64,000 nt of DNA. Origin: Pyropia yezoensis (lineage: Eukaryota; Rhodophyta; Bangiophyceae; Bangiales; Bangiaceae). This document shows positions 21,389 through 31,061 of the stretch, piece after piece. Numbering within the stretch: position 1 is the first letter of the stretch; each line of letters begins with the position of its first letter. The stretch lies in assembly GCA_009829735.1 (NCBI GenBank), contig CM020618.1, positions 36,618,894 to 36,682,893 of the forward strand, given 5' to 3'. The notes under the pieces were generated by a model. The model did not search any database. It had not been told where the DNA came from and worked only from the letters and a program-made list of their open reading frames with translations. The position numbers and the translations under genes were made by a program.

Positions 21389-21922
21389 ATGGCGTTCCCC
21401 CGCTTCACCGCGGCCCTGTTGCTGACGATGGGGGCAGTGATGGTGGTGGTCACGGGTGTGGCCGCCCAACGGGAGAGGCCGGCTCTAGTGGCGGCGGGGC
21501 CCCACCCGGGCAGGGAGGCGGGGCTCACGCCCGAACGCGCCGAGCCGGCAGCGTACAAGACGGGCGCGATCGCGCAGCGGGTGGACAAGGCGCGGGCGTT
21601 TGAGACGGCGGTCAACACGAAGTCGCTCGCGGCGTCGCCCTTTTTTGGCAAGTCCTGCAGCCCGTTTAGCAGCTGCCCCTTCGAGCTGTGCCCGCCGGGC
21701 GTGCCGAAGACCGTCGCCTACTATTACTTCGGCTACTACGAAATCCAGTACAGCTTCGGGCAGCAGACGCCCGACGGCGGCAAGGCGATCGCTTGCAGTC
21801 AGTGGTACGAGTGCCCCAGCTGCTTCCGCTGCTACGTGCAGAAGAAGGTGACCGTCATTGTGCCGCAGTTTTGCTGGTTCCCCCCGGCGGGTCGCTTCGC
21901 CGTCCCCACCGTCAGCTCTTAA
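21389..21922 (+). CDS. Small secreted cysteine-rich protein, function unknown
   Basis: The 177-residue product starts with a clear signal peptide ('MAFPRFTAALLLTMGAVMVV', hydrophobic core residues 9-22, likely cleavage after 'TGVAA', about residue 26). After a charged stretch with no Cys (about residues 27-88) comes a C-terminal domain of about 85 residues with nine cysteines, the first four in 'CSPFSSCPFELCP' and 'CSQWYECPSC', and many aromatic residues ('YYYFGYYEIQYSFG'). The spacing suggests disulphide bridges in a secreted or cell-wall protein. I chose this ATG because it opens directly with the signal peptide; the frame is open upstream without one. A possible TATA box lies 201 bp upstream. 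No family recognised. No intron is needed. Confidence 0.72.
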   Translation: MAFPRFTAALLLTMGAVMVVVTGVAAQRERPALVAAGPHPGREAGLTPERAEPAAYKTGAIAQRVDKARAFETAVNTKSLAASPFFGKSCSPFSSCPFELCPPGVPKTVAYYYFGYYEIQYSFGQQTPDGGKAIACSQWYECPSCFRCYVQKKVTVIVPQFCWFPPAGRFAVPTVSS

Positions 21923-22084
21923 ACGGGTGGGGGCGCTCGGGGCGGGCTTGGCCGTGCCACGAGCTATGCGCGCGCCGGGCACGGGAGTGGAGACAGGAGA
22001 GGGGGAGTGAATTGGGGGGGGAGGGGGCACTGCAGACCGGGGGCTGCGCACCAGAACCTGGTGGCGGAGGGGGGGTTGGGATGT

Positions 22085-22086
<2 letters not shown>

Positions 22087-22122
<36 letters not shown>
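22087..22122 (+). repeat. Run of 36 G
   Basis: Uninterrupted G tract, 165 bp after the stop of the secreted protein gene. Such a tract can form G-quadruplexes and its length is often misread in sequencing. Confidence 0.9.
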
Positions 22123-22123
<1 letters not shown>

Positions 22124-23639
22124 AGCACCGCGTGTTCTTCCCCCCTGCTCCCCCCCGCCCCTCCCCACTCGCTCCCCGCTCCTCCTCTTTGCTAATAGAT
22201 TGATTAAGAAAAAGCTGTGGGCTTGCACGGCGGCCGTGCCGTCGCGGCCATCGCGCACCACGCCGCAAATCATGGCCTCCCGCGCGTAGCGCCCGCGGCG
22301 CTGCCCCGCTGGATGGGGAGGAGGGTGGGGGGGGAATGAGCGGCTCAGGGAGGGGGGGCTGCCGCGGGAGCCACGACCGCCGCCGCCGCCGCCGCCGCCG
22401 CCGGCAGCCAACGACGCGCCCGCAGCCAATGGCGCCGCCGCTACCGACGGCGCGGCGGCGGCCGCCACCCAAAAAAGCGGTGCCCCCGCCGCCAGCAGAG
22501 CGCCGCCAGCGGGCGACGTCGCTGCGCTCCCGTCGCGCCGGGCGATCATCGCCGTGCATCATCCTAGAATGGCGCGCCATCACTGGGTGCATCCCCGCCG
22601 CCGCGGGCTCGGGCGGCCGCTGCGGAGATGACCCGCGGGGGCGGCAACTTCGCGAGCGCGGCCGCGGCGCCGCCCCCCGCCCGCACCGCTCTGAGCCGCG
22701 TCGAGTGGTGGGATGCCGGGCGCTGCTCGCATCCTCCTCCCATCCTCCTCCTCCCGGCCCTGCGCGCCATCCAAGAGGAGAGTGGGACGGGGGGAGCTGG
22801 CGGGCGGGCGGGCACCGGCGATGGGGAGGACCCGCGGGTGGCTGGCTTAGCCGGGCTGGGAGAGGGGGGGGGCTGGGGGCGGGGGGGGCGGCAAGGCGGG
22901 GCGGCTCTCCCCCGACATGCCACGGACAGGGCCCGTACAGGCAGCAGGGGTGACCATGCCGCCCGTCGCCCGCCACCGCTGCCGCCCGAGCGTGTGCTCG
23001 TCGCGGCGCGGTCTTTCCGTAGGCAGACGTGTCCACTCCCCCTGTTATCGGCTTTACCAGGGTGATTCCAGCAAGTCGGCTGAACGGGCGCGGACTGACA
23101 ACGGACTGTCGGGGCGTGGGGGTCCTTTAAGGGGATGCGGGCGCGGACGAGAATGGCACCCCGCGGCCGACGTCCGCCGCCTCCTTCCCCTCTAGGGGAG
23201 GATCCGACGCCGTCATGGGGTCGTTCACCCGACGGCGGCCAACGACCAGCCGCCACCAGCTGGCGGCCACGATGGGCTGCGGATGGAGCGGCGGCGTGGC
23301 GGCTGCGCTGCCGGGCTACCTGTGCCTCCGTGGCACGCAGCGCCCCCTCCCTCCACGACCCCCTCCCTTCCTGCGCCCTGACGGGCTGGCTGCTTTCGAT
23401 TCGCGGCGCTCGCAGGGCAGAGTGCGGGGGATGCGGAGCGGCACCCGCCGGCCGGGGTGGGGAACCCCGTCCGACGACATGACGTGGCGCGGCGCGGCAT
23501 TGCCCGGCCGTGGACAACCGGTAGCGTCCTTGTTCTCCGCGGGCTGGCGGCATCCCGCGAGCGACGACAAGGCCCCCCTCCCGAGCAAATCCCGTGGCTG
23601 ACGTGACCGCCCATCCCCCTGCGAGGGGCCAACGCACTG

Positions 23640-23970
23640 ACGGGGACACCCCCTCGGGCGCTTTTCCGAGTGATCGCCGACGGGACCTCGCTCGACGTCG
23701 ACGCACTGCACGCCCGCCTGGACTCGGCCGAGACGAGCCTAACACAGAGGCGCCTCGACCCCTCCACCGCGCAGCAGACTATCGCCGCGCGGCATGCAGC
23801 GCCACCTGCGCTCCGCAAAGCCGAACCTGGCAGCGGCGATTGCGCCATTTGCCGAATTTGCGGACCTTGGGCGAGATGTCGAATTCACGAGAAAGATCGC
23901 TGTAATGCAATAGGCCTCTGTTGCCCAAGGGCATCTTGCTCAACAACTTGCTCTATGTATCAAGGATAAC
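23640..23970 (+). other. Possible relic of a coding sequence
   Basis: The composition is more balanced than the spacer around it, and the translation contains protein-like helices ('VIADGTSLDVDALHARLDSA', then in another frame 'PNLAAAIAPFAEFADLGRDV'). The frame changes and there is no start codon. It could be a transposon or exon relic. No family recognised. Confidence 0.2.
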
Positions 23971-25512
23971 GTGGCGCCACAGAAGCCGGCCTACGGCGCC
24001 TCCGTGGCTGCGGACGACACCCCCGTCGGCCGAGGCGGCCCCCACCCCGGCGCCTGCGGCGGCTCGCCCGTCCCAAGCAGATGCAGTGGCCAGTCGCCGA
24101 CGCGGCCTGGGAAGGGGGGGAGGCCGACGCCCCGCCGCACCGCCGCCGCGAGTGCCGCTTGCACCGGCGGCGGGGGCGGCGCCGCGCCCTGCGGGAGCCG
24201 CCCGCACGCGGGCGGTCGCGGCACGCCAGCCCCCTCCCTCTGCCCCCCGTGCGAGCCGTCGGTCCCCCTCCGGAGCGTCTCCCCCGCCGCGGCGGCGGGG
24301 GGGTTGCGGCGGCAGAGGCAAAGGGGGCCTCCTGGGAAACGCCGCCACGGCCGCCGCCGACGCCCCTCCGGCCGCCCGCCGCCGTGGCGGTGTCGGTGGA
24401 ACCAGGTGGGCAAGACCGCCCCGCAGCCGCCGCGGAGCGTGGCAAGCCCCTCGACCTCCTCCCCCCCCCCCCCCCCCCCCCGCGGATGCCGTCGCCGCCG
24501 TCGGCGTCCCGCCGTCCCCGTCTGCCGCTGTGCCGGTGGTCACCCCCGCGGGGCGTGAACACCCGCTTACAGGGGGCGGTGGAAGAAGGGCGGGCGCCCC
24601 AAAGCGGCGGGCCGCCGCGCGGCCCAGCCGGCCGCCAGGGCGGCCCTGCGCACGGCCACGGGGAAGGTGTTGGGCGGTGAGACGGGGGGGAGGGAGAAGC
24701 GGCGCGTGGGGGGGGAGGGGCTGCGGTGTCCTTGGCACGGTGGGGTGCCTCCTCCCCCCCCCACCCTTCACGGCAGGGGAGGCCCGCCGTGGGGGTGACC
24801 AGTTGCCGGAGCGTCACCCGGGGCTGAATAGCGCCGGGGCGGGGGGGGGCGGGGGGGTGCGGGGTGAGGCCGCGGCAGGAGGAGAGCCCCCACGGGCGTG
24901 TCGAGCGTCCCTACCTGCCTACCCCCGCGCAGGCCGCGCGGGTGGGCAGCGGGGCGCCCAGGTCTTGGGGAGTGGAGCGCAGCTCGTGCCGGGTGCCGTC
25001 GGACGGGGGTCGTCTGCTCTGGCACGTGCCCCTCTCCAACGGCAGCCGCCGCCGCCGCCACCACCCCGCCAGCCACCACAGTGGGTGGGCGGGACACCGC
25101 CCGTCACCACAATGGGTGGGCGGGCGGGTACGGTATGGACAGTACATACCGCACAGGAAACGGGGATGGACCACTGTCCACAGCACAGGCGGTGGGGGAG
25201 GGGGGGGAGCGGGGGGGCGGACGTTGCGACCAGCGGGGACTGGACGCATGGGTGGCTGGCGTTGACGGCCCGCTGCGGTCCATCAACGAGCGGCTGTGGG
25301 AAAGAGGGTCGCCGCGGCGCCTGTGCGTGGGCATTCTTGCATGCCCGCTCCTATACAGTACAGTACCCTCGGTGGACCTCGTCACCCCGCCCTCCCCACC
25401 GCGGCAGTCCGACCAGCCGGCCGGGTGGGTGCCCATCCCTCCCCCCCGCCGGCCGCCGGCAGGCCACCCCCGCCCCCCCCGCCTGCCGCCCACGCTCCCC
25501 ACCGGCCACCCA

Positions 25513-25513
<1 letters not shown>

Positions 25514-25545
<32 letters not shown>
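25514..25545 (+). repeat. Run of 32 C
   Basis: Uninterrupted C tract within a C/G-rich region that has several further runs of 10-23 C (25681-25760, 26342-26364). Confidence 0.88.
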
Positions 25546-25546
<1 letters not shown>

Positions 25547-26474
25547 CCCTCCCCCCCCCTCCGTCGACGAAGCGGCCAACGTCCCTTCCCACCCCCACCC
25601 CCCCCCTCCCCCCGTCTGTCCTGGCACACCTCGTGTCGCCCCTTCCGTACGTCGGCCGCGCTCCCGAGCCCACCCCCCCCCCAGCCGCCGGCCGCCCCCC
25701 CCCCCCCCTCCCCGGTGGACCTCGATTCCCCCCCCCCCCCCTCCCCGGTGGACCTCGTCGCCCCCCTCCGTCCCTCCCCCCCCACCAAGATGCGTGCCAC
25801 CCGCCCGCCCGCCCCCCCCCCCTTTCCCCCCCCCCCGCCGGCCGCGCACCCGCCGCCACGCCCGCCGGTTCCTTCCCGAAACGGAGGGGGCGCAGGGTGC
25901 GCTTGGCGGCGCGCCGTCGGCGACCCTGTGCGGCCGTCCCCCCACCCGCTGCTGCCCCCGGCGGTCTGCCACGTCGCTGTGGTGCGGCGGCACCTTGGGT
26001 AGGTCCGCCGGCCACACACACGTACTCCGCCCCCGCCGGCGGCGGCGGGGGGGGGGGGGGGAGGGTCGTGCGGGCGCCCGCCGCCCCCCCCCCTTCCACC
26101 CGACGCCCTGCTCTGTGCGGCACCGTCCATTGGCTGGGGGGGACCGCCCACCCCGCCGCTGTGGTGCCCCCCGCTCCCCTCCCCCGGCACTGGGGAGGAG
26201 GGTGAGGGGGGGGGACTGGGGGTAGGTGAGGGGGACGAGTGAGAAAGGGGGGGGGCGGTCGGACAGACATAAGGTGGGCGGGGTGGCCGGCCGGCAGACG
26301 GCTCTCCTCCCAGCCCCTCTTGTCCCCTCCGCCTAGACCAACCCCCCCCCCCCCCCCCCCCCCCGCCCCGGCTGGTCGTATCGTCCCTTTGCCCCCATCT
26401 GTCCCGTGTCTCCTGCCCCCCATCCCCCCCACCTAGCGTGTCCGAGCAACACCCCCCCCCGGAGAGGGGGAGCC

Positions 26475-26933
26475 ATGGCGACCACCCCCTTTGCCTACCG
26501 TTTCCACTCTGCCATCCACACCGTGCACATCGTGCTGCTGGCCCTGCAGGTGGTGTCGGTGGGCCTGCGGTTGCGCGAGCTCCCCACCGCCGAGACGGTG
26601 ATCCCCGCCGTCGAGACGGCGGTGCTGGCGCTGGTGGCCGCTGCCGGCGGCCGGCTCCGCTACGTCGCCGCCCCCGCGCGGGCGCCGCACCCCGCCCGCC
26701 GCCGCGCCTACCTCTTTTACGTCGCCATCGGCACCGTCTATGGCCTCCTCAACGCCGCCACGTCGGTGGCCGTGATGGTGTTTGCGGCGCGCGCCGCGGT
26801 GGGCGGCGACATCCACACCGTCGCCACCGTCGTTGCGTGCATCGTTGGCCTCATTGCCATCCTCACCATCCTTGACTGCTGGCTGTGCCGGAAGCTGGTG
26901 ACGCCGGCAGGGGAGGGGGGGGGGGGGGGGTAG
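26475..26933 (+). CDS. Four-helix membrane protein, function unknown
   Basis: The 152-residue product has four hydrophobic segments: about 14-34 ('HTVHIVLLALQVVSVGL'), 43-61 ('VIPAVETAVLALVAAAGG'), 84-106 ('IGTVYGLLNAATSVAVMVF') and 115-138 ('VATVVACIVGLIAILTILDC'). A basic loop ('APHPARRRAYLF') separates helices 2 and 3. Four helices with short ends resemble MARVEL or CASP-like proteins in layout, but I see no diagnostic motif. The ATG is preceded by a purine-rich GGAGAGGGGGAGCC context. The frame ends in a G run that codes for a Gly tail, so the exact C-terminus depends on the length of that run. Confidence 0.6.
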   Translation: MATTPFAYRFHSAIHTVHIVLLALQVVSVGLRLRELPTAETVIPAVETAVLALVAAAGGRLRYVAAPARAPHPARRRAYLFYVAIGTVYGLLNAATSVAVMVFAARAAVGGDIHTVATVVACIVGLIAILTILDCWLCRKLVTPAGEGGGGG

Positions 26934-28350
26934 GGGGGGAGGACATGGAGGCCGCCGCCGGGGGGGGGGGGAGGAGGAGGGGGGGAGGAGGGGGCCCCGC
27001 GGGAGGACGCCGACAAGGATCCGCATACGACCGTGGGGGGGGGGGTGGGCGGGGGGGGGGGGGCGGCAGACGCATTCGCCTCTGGGGGAGGGGGGGGGCT
27101 CTACCCCGTCGTGGGCGCGGGGGCGGCGGTGCCACCGCCGCCGCCACGGCCATGATGACCGCCGCCGCCGCCGCCGCCGCCGCCTGCGGCCAAGCCGCTT
27201 TGCCGTTCGCCGCCGCCGCCGGCGTGCCCGGCGGTGGGTCTGGGGCCGGGCTGTCAGCGGGCCTGCCAAGGGACTGTAGCGCAATAACAAGAGCAAACTG
27301 GTTGCCATCGCCGTCCGCGATCCCCCCCCCTCGCCTCGCCCCGCCTCGCCCCGCCCCGTCCTGCCCCGCCTGCCCCCTCCGGCGCCCCTCGCGGGGGCGC
27401 CGCCACCCTTTCAGGCCTCACCCCCCCCCCCTCCCCCCTCCCTCACGCTCCCCCAGGACGTCTCAGGACTCCCTGAGTTGGGAGGCGCGCACCGCACCGG
27501 GGAGAACCCCGCCGGCACCCGCGGCGTAGCGTCGGAGGTGGCTGTCGACGCGGGCGCGCAGCGAGCATACAAGAACAATAGTTAACGAAGATGGGGGACA
27601 CCAGAGCTGAAATAAAGCAGTGCAGCCCGTGAACAAAGTCAAACCTCACCGCGCAGGACCCTCTTTTCGGCTTTCAACTGACTCCATTGGCGGAGTTGCA
27701 GACGATGCGGGCAGAGGCTAACGGCTCGCGCTTCCGTCTGTAGACTCGGTGGGGGAGTCCCCGTCGTAGCCGCAAGCCACGAGTGTTCCTCGACGAGTAG
27801 GAAGGAGGGAGTGGACGCGTGCAGGGGGTGTTTGCCCAGGCCTGAGTGTAGCTTGAAGGGGGGGGGCGGGCGGGCGTAGGCAGAACGACCGCTAGGGCGC
27901 CGCACTTCTTGATGGTCATGACATGACCCTCCTACGACAGACAACCAGTCGCGCGAGCTGAACAAAAGAGAAACGCCAGAGAAAAAGAGAAGAAGCGGTG
28001 ACACCGCCGCCCACCCACCGTGGTAGGTGGAAGGGACAGAGCCACCGCGCGACGGGCGTACCGACGATATGAGACCGCGAGCCACCCACAACACCAATCG
28101 ACAAGAAACAAGAAGCGGCGCCACCTGCGGGGTCCCCACCACTCCCCGCGGTCACGCTTTACCACACCCCCGCCATACAAACCAGGACCGCCTTGGTTCG
28201 GTCACCCGGCAAACATCAGTCCCCGACCCCACCCTTCCGCCGCAAGAATGTCATACTTGGAAGACACAGCCACTGCCGTGCCCGTCAACCCCCAGAGGAG
28301 ACCCCACAGAGGGCCACAACATAGGTGCCCCGCACGAGCGACCGGCCGCC
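26934..28350. other. GC-rich spacer without a recognised gene
   Basis: The first 350 bp hold G runs and GCC repeats. From about 27540 composition is more even. A 167-codon minus-strand frame at 27639-28142 lacks any recognisable motif and overlaps equally open frames, so I do not call it. The last 700 bp lie downstream of the ATPase stop codon on the minus strand. Confidence 0.4.
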
Positions 28351-28530
28351 TCAAGCAAACATCTGCTCACCCCCGCCGTCCACCCCCTTGACCCCCGGCG
28401 GCTTGTACCAGCGCAGGGCGAGGGAGCTCGCCACCACACAGATGCTGCTCGCGGCCATGGCGACCGCCGCCATAAACGGGGGCAGCCGCCGGCCCAGCGC
28501 CGGGTAGAGGGCGCCCGCTGCCACCGGCAG
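28351..28530 (-). pseudogene. Copper P1B-type ATPase fragment, C-terminal end
   Basis: The minus strand codes for 'LPVAAGALYPALGRRLPPFM' and 'AAVAMAASSICVVASSLALR', then a short tail ending 'GGGEQMFA' and a stop at 28351. This is the typical C-terminal end of heavy-metal P1B ATPases (CopA/HMA type): the last two membrane helices with 'AAGxLYP' and 'MAxSSxxVVxxSLxLR'. These enzymes pump Cu+ across membranes at the expense of ATP. The fragment directly abuts the LTR of element E; an upstream part of the gene is on the far side of that element (37829-38268). Roughly 60-70 residues expected between the two parts in intact family members are missing, so the gene was damaged beyond the insertion itself. 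Confidence 0.82.
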
Positions 28531-28999
28531 TGTGGCAGTGTTGACCCCAGGTAGGGGGGCAACACGTGCCATGCAAGGGGCGGCAGGAAGCTAGCCTGAC
28601 CCGTTTCTCCCCATGCATTTGGGTCCATATTCCTTAAGTTAGGGATAATTAGCTTAGTTGTAAATCCAACGTGGATTTGAGGGTTTTCAGCATTTTATCG
28701 TCTTGAATTTTCGTGTGGCCTGGTGGGCAGGTGCTGGGGTGGGAGATTCCGAGTGGCGAGATATTGAGGGGATCCTGGGGGGATAAGGGGAGGGACAGCG
28801 GGGCTTGGCCTCGCTTCCCCGTCCCGACGAAGAAACTGTTGGTTCAAACACCATCTTCTTGTTTTGTCGTGGGGGGTTCGCCCCACAACAAGGATAGAGT
28901 GTGTGCGACTTGCACTTCTTCCGGTTCCCCCAACACGGGAGGCAGCCCTTGCGCACCGCCCCAACTAGGGTGCCGCGTGTGCGAGTGGTTTTTGCCACA
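28531..28999 (+). repeat. 5' LTR of element E
   Basis: 469 bp, TGTGGC...GCCACA, followed by the primer-binding site. Confidence 0.94.
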
Positions 29000-29001
29000 T
29001 T

Positions 29002-29018
29002 TGGTGGAGCAGAAGGGG
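29002..29018 (+). promoter_or_regulatory. Primer-binding site of element E
   Basis: TGGTGGAGCAGAAGGGG, two bases after the LTR. It differs at one base from the site in A1, A5, D and F. Confidence 0.82.
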
Positions 29019-29118
29019 ACAGAGGTAAACTTTGCCTCCGGGTGCACCCGGGTGTAGGGGGCCCTCTGTCTCAGAGGAACGGTGGACTTGGACCGTGTCT
29101 TACGGATCGTCAGCCAAC

Positions 29119-31061
29119 ATGGCTAGCTCGGACCCCCCGTCGTCTGGGGAGTACACGGGTGACGCACGTTCTCCAGTGCCTTGGAATACTGGTGAGACAC
29201 AGGGTGTTCCTGGGGTCGCAAGGAACTAGAGATTCCTCAGGCCAGCAGGACTGGAGATACGGGCGGGCAACTGGCCACCCCGACTCAGTCGGGAGCTCAT
29301 TCGGGTGACACTCCTGATGTTGGTGGGCCGAAGTCCGGCCACCGTGTGGTACACTCAACGGGAACGTCCCAAGGTGAGAGGACTGTCCCCTCGGGATCCA
29401 CTTGGGTCGGAACCAACTTTGGCTCGGAGCCGTCGCCAACTAGGCCTTCGGAGGACGGCGGACCTCCGTTGGTCGGCGATAAGCTCGCGACCATGCCCCC
29501 GGTTGAGACCTCTGAGGATCGTGGTCACTCCCCAGGTGGACTCCCGGAGGCGGACCGAGACTCAACTGGAGTCGACAATCCACTCCTCGCGGAAACTGTC
29601 CGTCGGGAGGCGACCAATGTGTTGCGGCAAACTTTGCCGGAACTGCCGGTCACGATGGCAAATACCATTCTGAATCAGATTGTGGCAAATTTGCCAGATG
29701 GTCTCAATGTCCAGACCGGATTGGGGCTTTCGAGCCCGCAGACGCAGGGGACACTTCCCCCTACGCCTGCTTCGGGTCGCCCTGTACCGAAGGCGACCCC
29801 TGTGACTCCCAACGAGGGAGCCACACCATTATCGGTGGGGCGCACGCCCTTTACGGGGGAGTTCCCCTCGGAGACGCCGGTGGCTACGCCAAGCTCGCCG
29901 CGGCAGACGGCAGGCACTGCGAGTCAACTCACCCCATTGCCTCAGCGGCGTTTCCCTCAACGTGAGGTGCCGCCCAAGATCCAGGTAGCCAACGCGGTCT
30001 ATCAGAGGATCTTTGATTGTGAGATCTACGCCCTCCACAACAAGTCGGTGGCGTACGGTCCTATTCAGGCCCGAGCTATGGGCCGTGCCAAGAAGAATGC
30101 ACTTCACTCTTTTCGGCACAAAGCGGAGTGGGATGGAACTCCCCCCCTCCGTGTCTTTGAGTTCCTACGTCGTTTCACAAAAGCCTGTGACGACAATGCC
30201 TTAAGTGAAGGAATGGACTTCTACATGCTACAGGATTTTACCAAGGGCGACCTACGGACAGAGCTCATGTCCGTCATGCCCAGTTCCTCAAATGGAGGCG
30301 CTGGTGAGGTGACGTCCTACTTGGAGCTCGTCAACTGGTTGTTGAGAGCTACGGTTGAAAAAGCCGCGTTGGCTTCTCTAGTCTAGGAGTTTACGCAAGC
30401 TCATCAGGAAGAGACTGAGGACGAGTTGTCCTTTGCGGAGTGAGTCCGTAAGGTCAATAATCTTTGTGGCTTTCTTCATCCACAAGCTGTGGTGAGGAGT
30501 CGTTTTGTGGAGGGACTCCATTGGTCAGTCCGCATGGAGACCCGAGAGCATAATACTGCCCGGGCGACGCTAGCCGAGTTGGCAAGGTTCGCGTACCGCA
30601 GAGGTGAGGCCTACCGCAAGTTTCGGGAGGAGCAACGCCAGGAGCGCCAGGCCGAGTTGGACAAGGAGCGAAAGGAGGCGCGCCAGGCCAGAGAGCTACG
30701 AGAGGCCCGCCGAATCGGCAAGGATAAGGTAGTAGCTGCCGTGGGAACTTTCCAGGGTACCTCATCTACTTCCCAAGTCGGGAAGACCCCTCCGGGAACT
30801 GACCATCGGTGCTGGAACTGCAACCCCGATGGACACTGGGCATATGATCGCCCCAAGTTGAGTAAACGCATTCAACAACTCGTTAAGAATGCGAATAAGA
30901 AGTCGGCTACGGGCGAAGTACGTTCATGCCGCGAGGGTGGAACTCGACCGGTAGTGGCGGTGGCCACACCCTCGGCGGAGGAGGCGGACACGTCGTCCTC
31001 GGACTCGTCGTCCTCCCCTTCGCCCTCGGATTCTGACGCCAAGTCGGCGGGAAACGAATGA
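29119..31061 (+). pseudogene. gag: gag region of element E
   Basis: It starts at ATG 29119 ('MASSDPPSSGEYTGDA'). Low-complexity N-terminal third; capsid-like middle ('IYALHNKSVAYGPIQARAMG', 'LRVFEFLRRFTKACDDN', 'YLELVNWLLRATVEKAALAS'); basic coiled stretch; a Cys/His knuckle-like segment ('CWNCNPDGHWAYD') near 30810-30850; and a Ser/Asp-rich acidic C-terminus. Gag would build the capsid and bind RNA. The region is read in more than one piece and overlaps the start of pol by a few bases, in a different frame. Ty3/gypsy elements commonly use such an arrangement with frameshifting. Confidence 0.85.

Larger units (their letters stand above)
21923..26474. other. 4.5-kb GC-rich spacer with homopolymer runs
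   Basis: It contains long G or C runs (22087-22122, 24461-24481, 25514-25545, 26342-26364), GCC/CCG-type simple repeats (for example 22378-22402) and many overlapping open frames. The longest, 23921-26002, is almost pure Pro/Arg/Ala/Gly and not protein-like. One small exception around 23640-23970 is listed separately. No gene supported. Confidence 0.45.

Noticed and set aside
23921-26002. A 693-codon plus-strand open frame
   Set aside because: The translation is nearly all Pro, Arg, Ala and Gly, crosses C runs, and several other frames on both strands are equally open. Base composition explains it.
27639-28142. A 167-codon minus-strand frame
   Set aside because: No motif, no good start, and overlapping frames of similar length.
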